Numbered from the stretch's first letter, positions 49,595-58,918 are shown. The stretch is 64,000 nucleotides of DNA from Aliidiomarina minuta (GCF_003987145.1 NZ_PIPL01000001.1:1302001-1366000), one strand, 5' to 3'. Translations and numbers: made by a program. The notes: generated from the sequence alone by a model not told the origin.

Positions 49595-49654
49595 CGCTGA
49601 CTCCGCATTAATTACAACTTAGAACTGTAAGCATTGTTCAGCATTGCTGGTTAG

Positions 49655-50500
49655 TCAATACAGTACTTGTAGGTCGCGCTTAATTAGCTGCCAGGCAAAG
49701 GCGTCTTCCCCGCTTTCCCAGCCATCATCGTCCCAATCGTCCCAGTCATCGTCATAGTCCTGGTCCCAGCGGTCTTCACGGGGCGGATCGCCATCATATA
49801 CCTTATCCTGCCAGTAAGAGAAATAGGTCTCGCGCACAAAAGAATATTCATCCAATGAATTCTCCAGAATGCCTTCTACTTCCTGTAACTGAATTCGCTG
49901 TTCCAGTCCCCGCAATGCAAAGCGGGCGACGTTCACGTAAAAATTAAGATACATAGTGGGTGAATAAAGCTCATCCACAAAGTCGCCACCACGGTCTATC
50001 ACCACAGTCGGGCCAAGGCCGGGCAGCATCACATAAGGACCATCCGGGGTTCCGTAGACCGCTAGCGTCTCGCCAAAGGTCTCCCGATCCTGTTCCAGCC
50101 CCATATGGGTGGCTACATCAAAAAAACCTAACAAACCTACCGTGCTGTTGACCACAAAACGGCCCACGCTGACCACCGCCGACTTAGGTTTTCCCTGCAG
50201 CAGGTTATTTACTACCGAGGGTGGTTCGGTCAGGTTTTCGGTCATATTATAAATACCCCGACGCACCGGTTGAGGTGTTTTGGAATAAACATTGGCTGCA
50301 GGAGTAATGAAAAACGGGTCTAATATATTGCGGTTTAAGCTCCACATCCGGCGGTTGAATTCTTCGAAGGGGTCGCGCTCATCGCCAAATTCAAATTCCT
50401 GGCCGGCTTCTTCCTGCTCATTATTGTCTGGGGTACTGGAACACCCCGCGACAAAGAATATCCCTATCAGGCAAAAAATTAACCGCCAGCTTTTCATCAA
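49655..50500 (-). CDS. mlaA: Phospholipid-binding lipoprotein MlaA (VacJ)
   Basis: A 281-residue outer-membrane lipoprotein with lipobox VAGC (Cys20). Core blocks: RDPFEEFNRRMWSLNRNILDPFF, NLTEPPSVVNNLLQGKP, RFVVNSTVGLLGFFDVAT, ETFGETLAVYGTPDGPYVMLPGLGP. MlaA removes misplaced phospholipids from the outer leaflet and hands them to MlaC. The C-terminal tail has an unusual Asp/Trp-rich stretch (DQDYDDDWDDWDDDGWE). It overlaps ccmI by 4 bp and so sits at the end of the ccm operon, apart from any other mla gene. Confidence 0.93.
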   Translation of the reverse strand: MMKSWRLIFCLIGIFFVAGCSSTPDNNEQEEAGQEFEFGDERDPFEEFNRRMWSLNRNILDPFFITPAANVYSKTPQPVRRGIYNMTENLTEPPSVVNNLLQGKPKSAVVSVGRFVVNSTVGLLGFFDVATHMGLEQDRETFGETLAVYGTPDGPYVMLPGLGPTVVIDRGGDFVDELYSPTMYLNFYVNVARFALRGLEQRIQLQEVEGILENSLDEYSFVRETYFSYWQDKVYDGDPPREDRWDQDYDDDWDDWDDDGWESGEDAFAWQLIKRDLQVLY

Positions 50501-51696
50501 CGCAGCTCACTTATGATTATATTAACCTGCTGCCCCGACTCCCTGGACAGCATACGGGGACGCGCTTCCATAACACCTGGACGCACTTCAATAGTATCTT
50601 CGGTGGTCAGACGCGCACTCAAAAGCCAGTTATCTATAGTAGCCAAAGTATGTTCAGGCATCATCGCGTCTTCTTCGCTAAGCGTGACCGTGATCGGAAA
50701 GTCACTAACCCGTTGACGGACTACAGCCGCTGGCGCTCGCTCACCATCAGGATCACGAATAAAAACAAATAAATTAGCATTGAACGGCATCTCATTGCGC
50801 AGCTCATCGGTTATATCCACAGTCACTGTGACATAGATAAGATCGCCGGACAAACGTTCCTGGGCCTGCTCGAGTGACTGCTCTATAGCTGTGTAACGAG
50901 GGTCGCTCTGGTCCAGAAGCGGTAAGGTTATTTCCCAGGCCTGCACAGCCTGCTCATAATCACCCCGTTCAAAGGCAATCACACCTAATAAGCCCAACGC
51001 CTCAGCATTCATTGGCTGCACTTCAATCACCCGGCGAATATTACGCGCCGCCTGACCCAGTTCGCTGTCGCTGCCGGACATAATCAACGCCTGCGAATAG
51101 GTAATCAGCGTACTGGTACTATCGGGTTCTAGCGATAACGAACGCTCAAAAGCTTCCAGTGCCTCATCCAGCATGCGTAGCTGCATCATCAGGCGCCCGT
51201 AGATAGCCCAGATATTACCGTCAGGGCGATCTTCCAGTCGTTGCCGCAGACCTAGCGCGAGTGTCTGCACATCCTCTGTACTGGCGCTCTGGTCACGCTC
51301 AACTAGTATCTTTTGACTCAACTCCGGCAATTTCTGCAACGCAGAATCTGCATAGCGCTGTTGTTGCCAGCTATCACCATACAAATACACACCAACGGCA
51401 ATCAGCACCAATAAAATAATAGGAATCAGAATACCGGCAGGTTTTTCCTGAATAGGTTCTTCATCGTCCGCATTGTCACTGACAAAGCTTTTTTTCAACT
51501 CCAGTTCCGCTTGCGCATGTTCCTCTTCAGACAGCGAGCCTTCTTCCATCTCAAGCTTCATTTCGCGCATACGGGCTTCATACAGTTCCCGGTTCGATTC
51601 CTGAATCGTATACGCGTGATCTTGTTTGCGCCGCACGAACACCATCAGTGCAACCGCCGCCACGAGTAAAATAACGAGCGCCAGATACCACATCAT
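50497..51696 (-). CDS. ccmI: c-type cytochrome biogenesis protein CcmI
   Basis: A 399-residue protein with two membrane helices (MWYLALVILLVAAVALMVF and IPIILLVLIAVGVYLYG) around a cytoplasmic loop, then a periplasmic TPR domain (ALEAFERSLSLEPDSTSTLITYS; ALGLLGVIAFERGDYEQAVQAWE) and a C-terminal beta domain. CcmI holds apocytochrome c for heme ligation with CcmF and CcmH. It overlaps ccmH by 4 bp and mlaA by 4 bp. Confidence 0.92.
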   Translation of the reverse strand: MMWYLALVILLVAAVALMVFVRRKQDHAYTIQESNRELYEARMREMKLEMEEGSLSEEEHAQAELELKKSFVSDNADDEEPIQEKPAGILIPIILLVLIAVGVYLYGDSWQQQRYADSALQKLPELSQKILVERDQSASTEDVQTLALGLRQRLEDRPDGNIWAIYGRLMMQLRMLDEALEAFERSLSLEPDSTSTLITYSQALIMSGSDSELGQAARNIRRVIEVQPMNAEALGLLGVIAFERGDYEQAVQAWEITLPLLDQSDPRYTAIEQSLEQAQERLSGDLIYVTVTVDITDELRNEMPFNANLFVFIRDPDGERAPAAVVRQRVSDFPITVTLSEEDAMMPEHTLATIDNWLLSARLTTEDTIEVRPGVMEARPRMLSRESGQQVNIIISELR

Positions 51697-52190
51697 TCGC
51701 GTCGCTCCTTGTCTGATTGCTGTTTTTCTTCTGCCATTAATTCATCCAGGCGCTGTTGCTCGATAGCAGACAGTTGGTCGGGTTCACGGCGCTGCTGACG
51801 GACGCGGTAAATAATAGTGCCAATGCCCAGTAGTAATACCAGCCCAGGTCCCCACCAAAGCACCATAGTGGTTGCATTCATCGGCGGTTTGTAATGCACA
51901 AAATCGCCATAACGTACGCGCATGAAATCGATAATTTCATCACGGCTGGCACCATCTTTGGTCATCTGATACACCCGCTCACGCAAATCCAGCGCCAGTG
52001 GCGCATCGGAATCGGCAATGCTCTGGTTCTGACATTTAGGACAGCGTAGTTCATTAATAAGCTGCCGGAACTGACGTTCCTGTGCTTCAGTTTCAAAGGT
52101 ATAATTAGCGTTTTCAGCGGCTGCCGGCAAACTAAAACCGCTCAGCAATAAAACGCCCATTATGGTTAATATCTGGCTCATCAGTCGCAT
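51693..52190 (-). CDS. ccmH: Cytochrome c maturation thiol reductase CcmH
   Basis: A 165-residue protein with a signal peptide, the redox motif LRCPKCQNQSIADSDAPLA (CxxC) and a membrane helix (MVLWWGPGLVLLLGIGTII). It reduces the apocytochrome CxxCH thiols before heme attachment. This is the short CcmH form; the TPR part is the separate ccmI. It overlaps ccmG by 1 bp. Confidence 0.95.
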   Translation of the reverse strand: MRLMSQILTIMGVLLLSGFSLPAAAENANYTFETEAQERQFRQLINELRCPKCQNQSIADSDAPLALDLRERVYQMTKDGASRDEIIDFMRVRYGDFVHYKPPMNATTMVLWWGPGLVLLLGIGTIIYRVRQQRREPDQLSAIEQQRLDELMAEEKQQSDKERRE

Positions 52191-52777
52191 TATTTCACCT
52201 CCGCCTGACGTTCATCAGGAACTGGCAGCCCCACATCACGACGCGCCTGGTAATACAAAGGCGCCACTTTATCGTCCCACACGCGCTGGTTCATATCCCC
52301 GACATGCCGATAAAGCACCACGCCGTCAGCATCCAATACAAAAGTCTCAGGCGCACCATAAACACCTAAATCCAGCGCCAGCATGCCGCTTTGGTCAAAC
52401 AGATTGATTTGGTACGGGTCACCCAGATCCTGCAACCAATTTACCGCGGCCGCGCGCGAATCATCTTTATAGTTAAGGCCGATAATATAGACGTCTTTCT
52501 CACGTAATTTATTTAAAAAGGTATGCTCGGCATAACAAGTCGGGCACCAGGTTGCCCAGACATTAAGCAACATCGGACGACCGCCAACAATGCTCTGGTC
52601 ATGAGTTCGGTCTGGATTATATAAATCCGGTAACTCAAAGGACGGGATTTCTCGTCCCACCAACACTGATTCAAGCTTGCTCGGGTCGGAAAATAAGCCG
52701 CTGTATAAAAAACCAGCCAGGCCAACAAAGCCCAGCAACGGCAATAAAAATATTAAAGTGCGTACACGCTGACTCAT
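52190..52777 (-). CDS. ccmG: Thiol:disulfide interchange protein CcmG (DsbE)
   Basis: A 195-residue membrane-anchored thioredoxin. N-terminal helix LIFLLPLLGFVGLAGFLYSG, then the domain with active site WATWCPTCYAE and the GVYGAPETFVLD segment typical of DsbE/CcmG. It keeps apocytochrome c or CcmH reduced. It overlaps ccmF by 4 bp. Confidence 0.95.
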   Translation of the reverse strand: MSQRVRTLIFLLPLLGFVGLAGFLYSGLFSDPSKLESVLVGREIPSFELPDLYNPDRTHDQSIVGGRPMLLNVWATWCPTCYAEHTFLNKLREKDVYIIGLNYKDDSRAAAVNWLQDLGDPYQINLFDQSGMLALDLGVYGAPETFVLDADGVVLYRHVGDMNQRVWDDKVAPLYYQARRDVGLPVPDERQAEVK

Positions 52778-54753
52778 ACTTTAGCTCCTGTGTTGGCCTT
52801 AGCCATCACTTTGCTGCGTCGTCTGCCCAGTCGATAGCGCTTATCACTAATGGAGAGCGCACCGCCAATCGACATCAACAAGGCGCCCGCCCAGATCCAG
52901 CGTACAAAAGGTTTAATATGAATACGCACAGCCCAGCTACCATCATCAAGTTTGTCGCCCAGGGCAATATATAAGTCACGGAACAGGCCTACCTGCAAAC
53001 CAGTTTGAGTCATCACCTGACGCCGTACATGATAAAAACGTTTCTCAGTTTTCATGGTGTCTATATAACGGCCATCTTTAGTCACTTCAAACCAGGCCGC
53101 ATCGCTTACATAATTGGGCCCTTCCAGCTGCTCTTCGCGCTCAAAACGGAAAGTGTAACCACGCTCAGTGAACGTATCACCTGGCGTCATTCGTACATCC
53201 CGTTCTATGTCATAGTTCTGCACCATGCTGATACCTATCACCATCACAGCGAAACCGACATGCCCAAGCACCATACCCCAGTGACTGCGGCCAAGTTTGG
53301 TTAGTCCCTGCCATTTATTGTCGCGTTTCGCCACACTTAAATGCAGTTCAGTAATAGCACCCAATAACACCCAGAATGCCAGAATCAGACCAAGGACTGC
53401 TAGTCCACTAATGTGGCCGGCGAAAATAGCTGGCAAAGCCCAGCCAAGGGCTACCGAAAGAACCGCCATCAGCAACAGCGACTTCTGCAATTCCGGCCAT
53501 TTCTGACGTCGCCAGCGCACCATAGGCCCAATACCTAACATCAAGGCAAAAGGCACCGTCAGCCACATAAAGACTTCGTCAAAGAAGGGTTCACCAATAG
53601 AAATGGTGCCCAGGCCCAATTCCTGATGAACCAGCGGCAGCAAAGTACCTATCATGACGACCACTGTGGCTGTTACCAGTAAGATATTATTACCCAGCAA
53701 CATGACTTCACGAGAGAAGAGTTCATAGCGCGAATGACTGACCACTTTACTGGCGCGCAAAGCGTACAGCAGCAAAGAGCCGCCAATAACTACGCCAAGG
53801 AACGCAAGCAGGAAAGTTCCCCGGGTGGGATCGGTGGCAAAGGCATGCACCGACACCAATACCCCCGAGCGCACCAGGAAAGTGCCCATCAGGCTTAAAC
53901 TGAAAGCGGCAATCGCCAGTAGCACAGTCCATGACTTGAAAGTGCCGCGTTTCTCCGAGACCGCCAGCGAGTGAATTAAAGCGGTACCGGCGAGCCATGG
54001 CATAAAGCTGGCATTTTCAACCGGATCCCAGAACCACCAGCCACCCCAGCCGAGTTCGTAATACGCCCACCAACTGCCTAAAGCAATGCCTAAAGTCAGG
54101 AAGATCCAGGCTGCCAGCGTCCAGGGTCTGGACCAGCGCGCCCAGGAGGCGTCGAGCCGGCCACCCAGCAGAGCTGCAATAGCAAAAGCAAAGGCGACCG
54201 AAAACCCGACATAGCCCATGTACAGGAGCGGCGGATGAATAATCATGCCCGGGTCCTGTAACAAAGGATTCAGATCCCGGCCATCGACCGGAATCAGTGG
54301 AATGGTGCGATCAAAAGGATTTGAGGTCATCAGCATAAAGAGATAAAAACCGACCCCTATCATGCCCATAACCGCCAGAACCCGAGCTGCAAAGACCAGC
54401 GGCAGGCGTTTTGAGAATACCGCCAGCGCGGCCGCCCAGCTTGCCTGTACCAGCATCCATAGCAGGAAAGAGCCCTCGTGCGAGCCCCAGACTGCAGTGA
54501 TTTTATAAATCAAAGGAAGCTGGGTGTTTGAATTCTGAGCAACGTTCTCAATGCTAAAATCGCTGACCATAAAGCCCCAGACCAGAGCAATAAAGGAGAT
54601 CAGCGTAAATACAAACATGCCATAGGTCAGCGGACGGGCCATTTCCATTTGGCCACCGTGGCGGCGCTGCACGCCGACCAGGGGAATAATAGTCAGCAAT
54701 ACCGAAAAGGCAAAAGCTATGGAAAGTGAAAAGTGACCGACTTCAGCGATCAT
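52774..54753 (-). CDS. ccmF: Heme lyase subunit CcmF
   Basis: A 659-residue membrane protein of about 14-15 helices that joins heme to apocytochrome c. The tryptophan-rich heme motif is present (GWGGWWFWDPVENASFMPWL), with flanking histidines (MIIHPPLLYMGYVG) and the LVRSGVLVSVHAFATDP segment. The ATG at 54753 follows GGAGG; an in-frame GTG two codons earlier lies inside that ribosome site. It overlaps ccmE by 11 bp. Confidence 0.95.
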   Translation of the reverse strand: MIAEVGHFSLSIAFAFSVLLTIIPLVGVQRRHGGQMEMARPLTYGMFVFTLISFIALVWGFMVSDFSIENVAQNSNTQLPLIYKITAVWGSHEGSFLLWMLVQASWAAALAVFSKRLPLVFAARVLAVMGMIGVGFYLFMLMTSNPFDRTIPLIPVDGRDLNPLLQDPGMIIHPPLLYMGYVGFSVAFAFAIAALLGGRLDASWARWSRPWTLAAWIFLTLGIALGSWWAYYELGWGGWWFWDPVENASFMPWLAGTALIHSLAVSEKRGTFKSWTVLLAIAAFSLSLMGTFLVRSGVLVSVHAFATDPTRGTFLLAFLGVVIGGSLLLYALRASKVVSHSRYELFSREVMLLGNNILLVTATVVVMIGTLLPLVHQELGLGTISIGEPFFDEVFMWLTVPFALMLGIGPMVRWRRQKWPELQKSLLLMAVLSVALGWALPAIFAGHISGLAVLGLILAFWVLLGAITELHLSVAKRDNKWQGLTKLGRSHWGMVLGHVGFAVMVIGISMVQNYDIERDVRMTPGDTFTERGYTFRFEREEQLEGPNYVSDAAWFEVTKDGRYIDTMKTEKRFYHVRRQVMTQTGLQVGLFRDLYIALGDKLDDGSWAVRIHIKPFVRWIWAGALLMSIGGALSISDKRYRLGRRRSKVMAKANTGAKV

Positions 54754-55243
54754 ATTCACCTCCGTTCTCTTGTTGTTGCCATTCGGACGCTGGGATGTGC
54801 TCGATACCTTTCAGCGCTTTTGCCAGCTCAGGTGGCATGTATTCTTCGTCATGCTTAGCCAGTACTTCCGACGCCAGAACCCGATTCGGGGCAATTAATT
54901 CCCCCTGCGCGACAATACCCTGCCCTTCGCGAAACAGATCCGGCAAAATGCCGTTGAATTCAACGGTTACCTGCGATGGCCCCTGATCGACAAGGTCAAA
55001 GGCAATAGTTAAACCGTCATCAAGCCGGGTCACTGAACCCGGCACGACCAGCCCGCCAATGCGCAAACGTTGACCAATCTGAGGCTTCACCTGTTGGGCA
55101 CCTTTACCCTCGACTATCTCAGTCGGAGTGTAAAACAAGTCTATGTTCTGAGATAACGCATAAAGCACCAGCGCTGTAGCGGCGGCAATGGACATTAAAA
55201 TAATACTGACGACGGCCAGGCGTCGTTTACGTCTTGGGTTCAT
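54743..55243 (-). CDS. ccmE: Heme chaperone CcmE
   Basis: A 166-residue membrane-anchored OB-fold protein. One N-terminal helix, GGLVVPGSV in the barrel, and the heme-binding site VLAKHDEEYMPP, where His131 binds heme covalently and Tyr135 is an axial ligand (E. coli His130 and Tyr134). It carries heme from CcmC to CcmF. It overlaps ccmD by 4 bp. Confidence 0.95.
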   Translation of the reverse strand: MNPRRKRRLAVVSIILMSIAAATALVLYALSQNIDLFYTPTEIVEGKGAQQVKPQIGQRLRIGGLVVPGSVTRLDDGLTIAFDLVDQGPSQVTVEFNGILPDLFREGQGIVAQGELIAPNRVLASEVLAKHDEEYMPPELAKALKGIEHIPASEWQQQENGGEYDR

Positions 55244-55443
55244 AGTGATACATCTTGTTTAGCGTGTTGAATACGTTGTGCACGGGCTGCCTGTTTAAGC
55301 GCTTCTTTGCGCAGTAGCCGACGCGTGAATGCGGTGTGCCAGGTTAGTACCCCTAAACACAAAAAAGTTGCCGCAAATGAAAGCCAGACATAAAAGCCAT
55401 AGCCTCCCATCAGGATAAATTCCTGCCAACTCTCAAACTGCAT
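55240..55443 (-). CDS. ccmD: Heme exporter accessory protein CcmD
   Basis: A 67-residue protein with one membrane helix (GGYGFYVWLSFAATFLCLGVL) and a basic cytoplasmic tail (RRLLRKEALKQAARAQRI). CcmD helps release holo-CcmE from the CcmABC complex. It is identified mainly by position between ccmC and ccmE and by the FYVW helix pattern. Confidence 0.9.
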   Translation of the reverse strand: MQFESWQEFILMGGYGFYVWLSFAATFLCLGVLTWHTAFTRRLLRKEALKQAARAQRIQHAKQDVSL

Positions 55444-56195
55444 TACTTACCTCGCTGCAAAAGTTCAAGTGCCCAGGGCCGGCGGATTTCACGACGCAGA
55501 ATTTCATTGTTCAGTCGCAAAATAACCAGTGCTGCTGAAATACCTAAAAAGCCCGCCAGGCACATTAGCAAAGGCCAGAGCATTTCATTTGCAATAGCGG
55601 GCGCTTCAAGCCGGGTTACCACACGGGTGATAGTAGAGCCCTGATGCAGGGTGTTCCACCAGTATACCGAGTAATGGATTATGGGAATATTAATGACCCC
55701 CACCATAGCCAGAATACCGGCGGCTTTAGCGCCGGTACGCTGATCTTCAAAAGCCACATACAGGGCCATGACACCTAAATACAAAAAGAGCAGAATAAGC
55801 TGCGAAGTCAGTCGCGCGTCCCATATCCACCAGGTTCCCCACATCGGCTGGCCCCAGATAGCACCGGTAAATAAGGAGATAAAGGTTAACACTGCCCCCA
55901 CGGGCGCTATCGCCATAATAGCCCATTCGGCAGTGCGGATTTGCCACACCACTGCGATTAAAGCCGCAATCGCCATACCGACATAAAAGCCCATTGACCA
56001 GATAGCAGCTGGCACATGGATGAAAATAATGCGGTAGCTCTCGCCCTGTTGGTAATCAGGCGGTGCAAAAGCCAGGCCCCATATTACGCCAACGACCAGA
56101 CAGGCCAGCCCGGGCCAGACAAACCAGGGTAAAATCTTCTGATTTAAGCGAAAAGTTGCTTCCGGTTTTGCATAGGGGTGTAACCAACGCCACAT
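55443..56195 (-). CDS. ccmC: Heme handling protein CcmC
   Basis: A 250-residue protein with six membrane helices. The WWD heme motif (WGQPMWGTWWIWDARLTSQ) and flanking histidine regions (IFIHVPAAIWSM, IIHYSVYWWNTLHQG) are conserved. It attaches heme to CcmE. It lies 1 bp after ccmB and overlaps ccmD by 1 bp. Confidence 0.95.
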   Translation of the reverse strand: MWRWLHPYAKPEATFRLNQKILPWFVWPGLACLVVGVIWGLAFAPPDYQQGESYRIIFIHVPAAIWSMGFYVGMAIAALIAVVWQIRTAEWAIMAIAPVGAVLTFISLFTGAIWGQPMWGTWWIWDARLTSQLILLFLYLGVMALYVAFEDQRTGAKAAGILAMVGVINIPIIHYSVYWWNTLHQGSTITRVVTRLEAPAIANEMLWPLLMCLAGFLGISAALVILRLNNEILRREIRRPWALELLQRGK

Positions 56196-56196
56196 A

Positions 56197-56883
56197 TTAA
56201 TTCACACTCACTTGTAAGGCCGCTTTTACTGCCAGCGGCGCTAAACCTAAGGCCAAAACTAAAAATGCGGCCATCAGAGCCAGCGGTCCGGCTGGAGACA
56301 ATTCATAAGTTGCCGCTTCAATAGCAGCCGTTGCAAAAATCAGCAATGGGATCAGTAACGGCAATAATAACAGGCTTAACAAGGCCCCACCGCGGTTCAG
56401 GCTGACCGTTAAAGCAACACCTATTGCACCTACTGCACTTAATACGGGCGTACCCAGTAATAAGGTCAATATTAATACTGGCAGCGCCTGCATCGGCAGG
56501 CTTAACAATAATGCCAGCAGAGGCGATACCAGTAATAACGGCAATGCGGTGATAATCCAGTGCACCGTAATTTTTGCCAGTACCGATAGCTCAATCGGAC
56601 AAGGCAATAGCAACATGTGTTCCAGCGCCCCGTCACGAAAGTCGTCGCGAAACATGCGTTCCAGCCCTAACATGGCAGATAACAAGGCGCTGACCCAAAT
56701 CACACCAGGTGCGATGCGGCTCAAAATATCAGCTCCTGGCCCAACTGCCAAAGGAAATAAAGTTATCACCACCAGCAAAAAAATTATCGGATTCAAAAAT
56801 TCGCTGCGTTGACGCCAGGCTACCCGCAAATCGCGACGTATTAACTGGGTAATCACCTGGCCTGAGGAAACTCGTTGTGTCAT
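56197..56883 (-). CDS. ccmB: Heme ABC transporter permease CcmB
   Basis: A 228-residue membrane protein with six helices (FLNPIIFLLVVITLFPLAVGPG, then LERMFRDDFRDGALEHMLL). The ATG at 56883 shares its A with the ccmA stop (TAATG), which supports it over the GTG two codons earlier. With CcmA it forms the ABC part that drives release of heme-loaded CcmE. Confidence 0.94.
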   Translation of the reverse strand: MTQRVSSGQVITQLIRRDLRVAWRQRSEFLNPIIFLLVVITLFPLAVGPGADILSRIAPGVIWVSALLSAMLGLERMFRDDFRDGALEHMLLLPCPIELSVLAKITVHWIITALPLLLVSPLLALLLSLPMQALPVLILTLLLGTPVLSAVGAIGVALTVSLNRGGALLSLLLLPLLIPLLIFATAAIEAATYELSPAGPLALMAAFLVLALGLAPLAVKAALQVSVN

Positions 56884-57512
56884 TACCACTGATACTCCAG
56901 TTGCATACGGACAAATGCCTGTCCCGCCCAGTCTAAAGGCTGATGCGAAGTCAGCACAATTGCCCCACCTGCAGCCAGGTGTTCGCCAAAACGCTTATGT
57001 AATAGCGCAATGCCGGCAGTATCCAGCGAGGTAAACGGCTCATCCAGAATCCATAAACGGGCGCTTGTCAGCCACAGCCGGGTCAGCGCGATACGCCGTT
57101 GCTGTCCTGCCGACAAATGACCTGCCGGTACGTCTTCAAGACCGACCAGGCCCAACTGCGCCAGCAACTCAAAAGGTGGCGCCTGCAATGGGTGACCTTG
57201 CACCGCTGCAAAAAACTCAAGATTCTCGATTGCAGTCAGTTCCGGTTTGACCGCCGCTTTGTGGCCAATAAATAACATATCGCGTAAAAATTCACCGCGT
57301 ACCTGGTCGCAATTTTCAGCACAAAATTTGATCTCGCCCGCTTGTGGCTTTAATAAACCGGCCAGAATGCGCAGTAAAGTGGATTTACCGGCACCATTGG
57401 GGCCTTCAATCTGATACAGCTGACCGCTGTCGACAGTCAGATCCAGGCCACTAAACAAGGTGCGCTCACCGCGCACCGACGTCAGTTGCTCTGCCTGTAA
57501 AATGCTTTGCAT
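56883..57512 (-). CDS. ccmA: Heme ABC transporter ATP-binding protein CcmA
   Basis: An ATPase of 209 residues from ATG 57512 (MQSILQAEQLTSVRGERTLF); an ATG at 57530 adds six residues, and neither has a good ribosome site. Walker A is EGPNGAGKSTLLRIL, the ABC signature HLSAGQQRRIAL, Walker B LWILDEPFTSLD and the switch His TSHQPL. First gene of the ccm operon. Confidence 0.93.
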   Translation of the reverse strand: MQSILQAEQLTSVRGERTLFSGLDLTVDSGQLYQIEGPNGAGKSTLLRILAGLLKPQAGEIKFCAENCDQVRGEFLRDMLFIGHKAAVKPELTAIENLEFFAAVQGHPLQAPPFELLAQLGLVGLEDVPAGHLSAGQQRRIALTRLWLTSARLWILDEPFTSLDTAGIALLHKRFGEHLAAGGAIVLTSHQPLDWAGQAFVRMQLEYQW

Positions 57513-57641
57513 ACAGCGTATCCACATCATTGTCTGCCTATGGCTACCAGGTAACCCACAGACAGCGGCTTAAAATGGCCGCTATTTTAACATAGAAACA
57601 AGTGCCTGCGCGACTTTACAGCCCCCCTTCCGACAGGCACT

Positions 57642-58634
57642 ATGCAGGGCATGGATAAAATAGTTGCCAGCCTTCGCCACAGCCTTCTGCAACAGCTTTT
57701 GCTACCCGCCAAAAGTGCAGAGAAGCTACCCGGCATTAACCCTGAAGCCGCGAAAAGCGGTAGTCAGTCCAGTCATACTCAACTGGCGATGCCGCCGGCA
57801 CTACGGCAATTAATGGCCTCTCAGCAGTCACCCGCACAGCTTATTCAACTGTTACAGCAAATGCCAAACCAGCATAAACTGTTAGACACGCTGCTCAGCC
57901 AACTGCAGTTGCCCGCAAACAAGCTGGCTCAGCCGCAGCAGTTACGCCAGCTGGTCAGTGACTGGTTTGCCACTAATCCCGTGCAACAATTAACCCAGCC
58001 ACCGGTCAGTAGCCCTGCCAACTGGACGCAAAGCTTAAGCCCCGCATTACTGTTGCTTTTACTGGAGCGATTACAGACTAATCAGCAGGCGCCTCAGGTG
58101 CGCCAGCTACTGCAGAACCTTTTTGCCTCTACAACGGCAAGTGCAGCGGCGCCTGGTGCAGCTCCAGGCGGACTTATGCAACAGCTCTTTAGCCAACTGC
58201 AGGGCAACTTAAATCAAATACGTTTGAGCCAGGTACAGCTCGCTGACAGCAGTGCTGCACAGCAACCTGATTATTATCTGCTGATGCCTTATGAGAGTGA
58301 GCAACAACAGCGGCAACTCGAGCTGCTGTTGCGCAAACGTTACCAGAAAAATGAGCAAGAGAAAGACACTGAGTTCTGGCTGTTCAGCATGCGCCTGCAG
58401 CCAGAGCGACTTGGGCCTGTGCTGGTCAAAGGGCGTTGGGATGGCGAGCAGGTGCAGCTGCGCTTTTATACGTCCGGCGACAGCGCCTGTCGCTGGTTGC
58501 AAAAACAACTACCCGCGCTTAATGAACGTCTTAAAGCACAAGGCCTGAGTCAGGTAGACAGCGAAGCACATACGGGACGGGTACCAGAAACCCTGGCGCC
58601 GCAGCCCGCTGAACTAATGCGGGTGAAAGCATGA
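57642..58634 (+). CDS. FliK-like flagellar hook-length protein, Gln-rich
   Basis: A 330-residue protein, low complexity and rich in Gln, Leu, Pro and Ala (about 1-190), with a more ordered C-terminal part (about 195-315: YYLLMPYESEQQQRQLELLLRKRYQKN, FWLFSMRLQPERLGPVLVKGRW, VQLRFYTSGDSACRWLQKQLPALNERLKAQGLSQVD). That end resembles the FliK/Flg_hook domain, which also has a LxxLGxVxV pattern. It is divergent from ccmA and overlaps the FlhB-like gene by 4 bp. FliK and FlhB normally work together in export switching, so this pair probably does too. Confidence 0.6.
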   Translation: MQGMDKIVASLRHSLLQQLLLPAKSAEKLPGINPEAAKSGSQSSHTQLAMPPALRQLMASQQSPAQLIQLLQQMPNQHKLLDTLLSQLQLPANKLAQPQQLRQLVSDWFATNPVQQLTQPPVSSPANWTQSLSPALLLLLLERLQTNQQAPQVRQLLQNLFASTTASAAAPGAAPGGLMQQLFSQLQGNLNQIRLSQVQLADSSAAQQPDYYLLMPYESEQQQRQLELLLRKRYQKNEQEKDTEFWLFSMRLQPERLGPVLVKGRWDGEQVQLRFYTSGDSACRWLQKQLPALNERLKAQGLSQVDSEAHTGRVPETLAPQPAELMRVKA

Positions 58635-58888
58635 AGAACGAAGAAAAAAGCGCTATAGGTTTAAGTTACGATGGGCAAAATGCCCCTACGGTGATTGCCA
58701 AAGGCTTTAATCAGTTAGCCGATGAAATTATCGCACTAGCCAAAGAACAAGGCGTATTGGTGCACGAAGATCCGGAACTGGCCAACTTCCTATCCAAACT
58801 CGATGTCGGCGACGAAATCCCCCGCGAAATCTACGTCATCATCGCCGAAATCATAGCCTTCGCCACCTGGCTCGATCTCAAAGCCTGA
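58631..58888 (+). CDS. FlhX: FlhB C-terminal-domain homolog without the NPTH cleavage site
   Basis: An 85-residue protein matching only the part of FlhB after the autocleavage site: AIGLSYDGQNAPTVIAKGF aligns with AVALKYD and SAPKVVAKG, and IPREIYVIIAEIIAFATWL with the end of the domain. FlhB normally switches flagellar export from hook to filament after cutting itself at NPTH; this protein begins just past that point and so cannot cleave. Stand-alone versions can substitute for the FlhB C-terminal domain in some bacteria. It is joined to the FliK-like gene. Confidence 0.78.
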   Translation: MKNEEKSAIGLSYDGQNAPTVIAKGFNQLADEIIALAKEQGVLVHEDPELANFLSKLDVGDEIPREIYVIIAEIIAFATWLDLKA

Positions 58889-58901
58889 GTTGGTTAAAAA
58901 G

Positions 58902-58918
58902 ATGGGGTCTGACCCCAT
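58902..58918. repeat. Short GGGGTC/GACCCC palindrome between convergent genes
   Basis: ATGGGGTC-T-GACCCCAT is a perfect dyad between the stop of the flhX-like gene and the 3' end of the DUF2802 gene. It shares only GGGGTC with the larger repeat family and lacks the AGAGCTAAAA part. It may be a decayed single copy. Confidence 0.5.
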
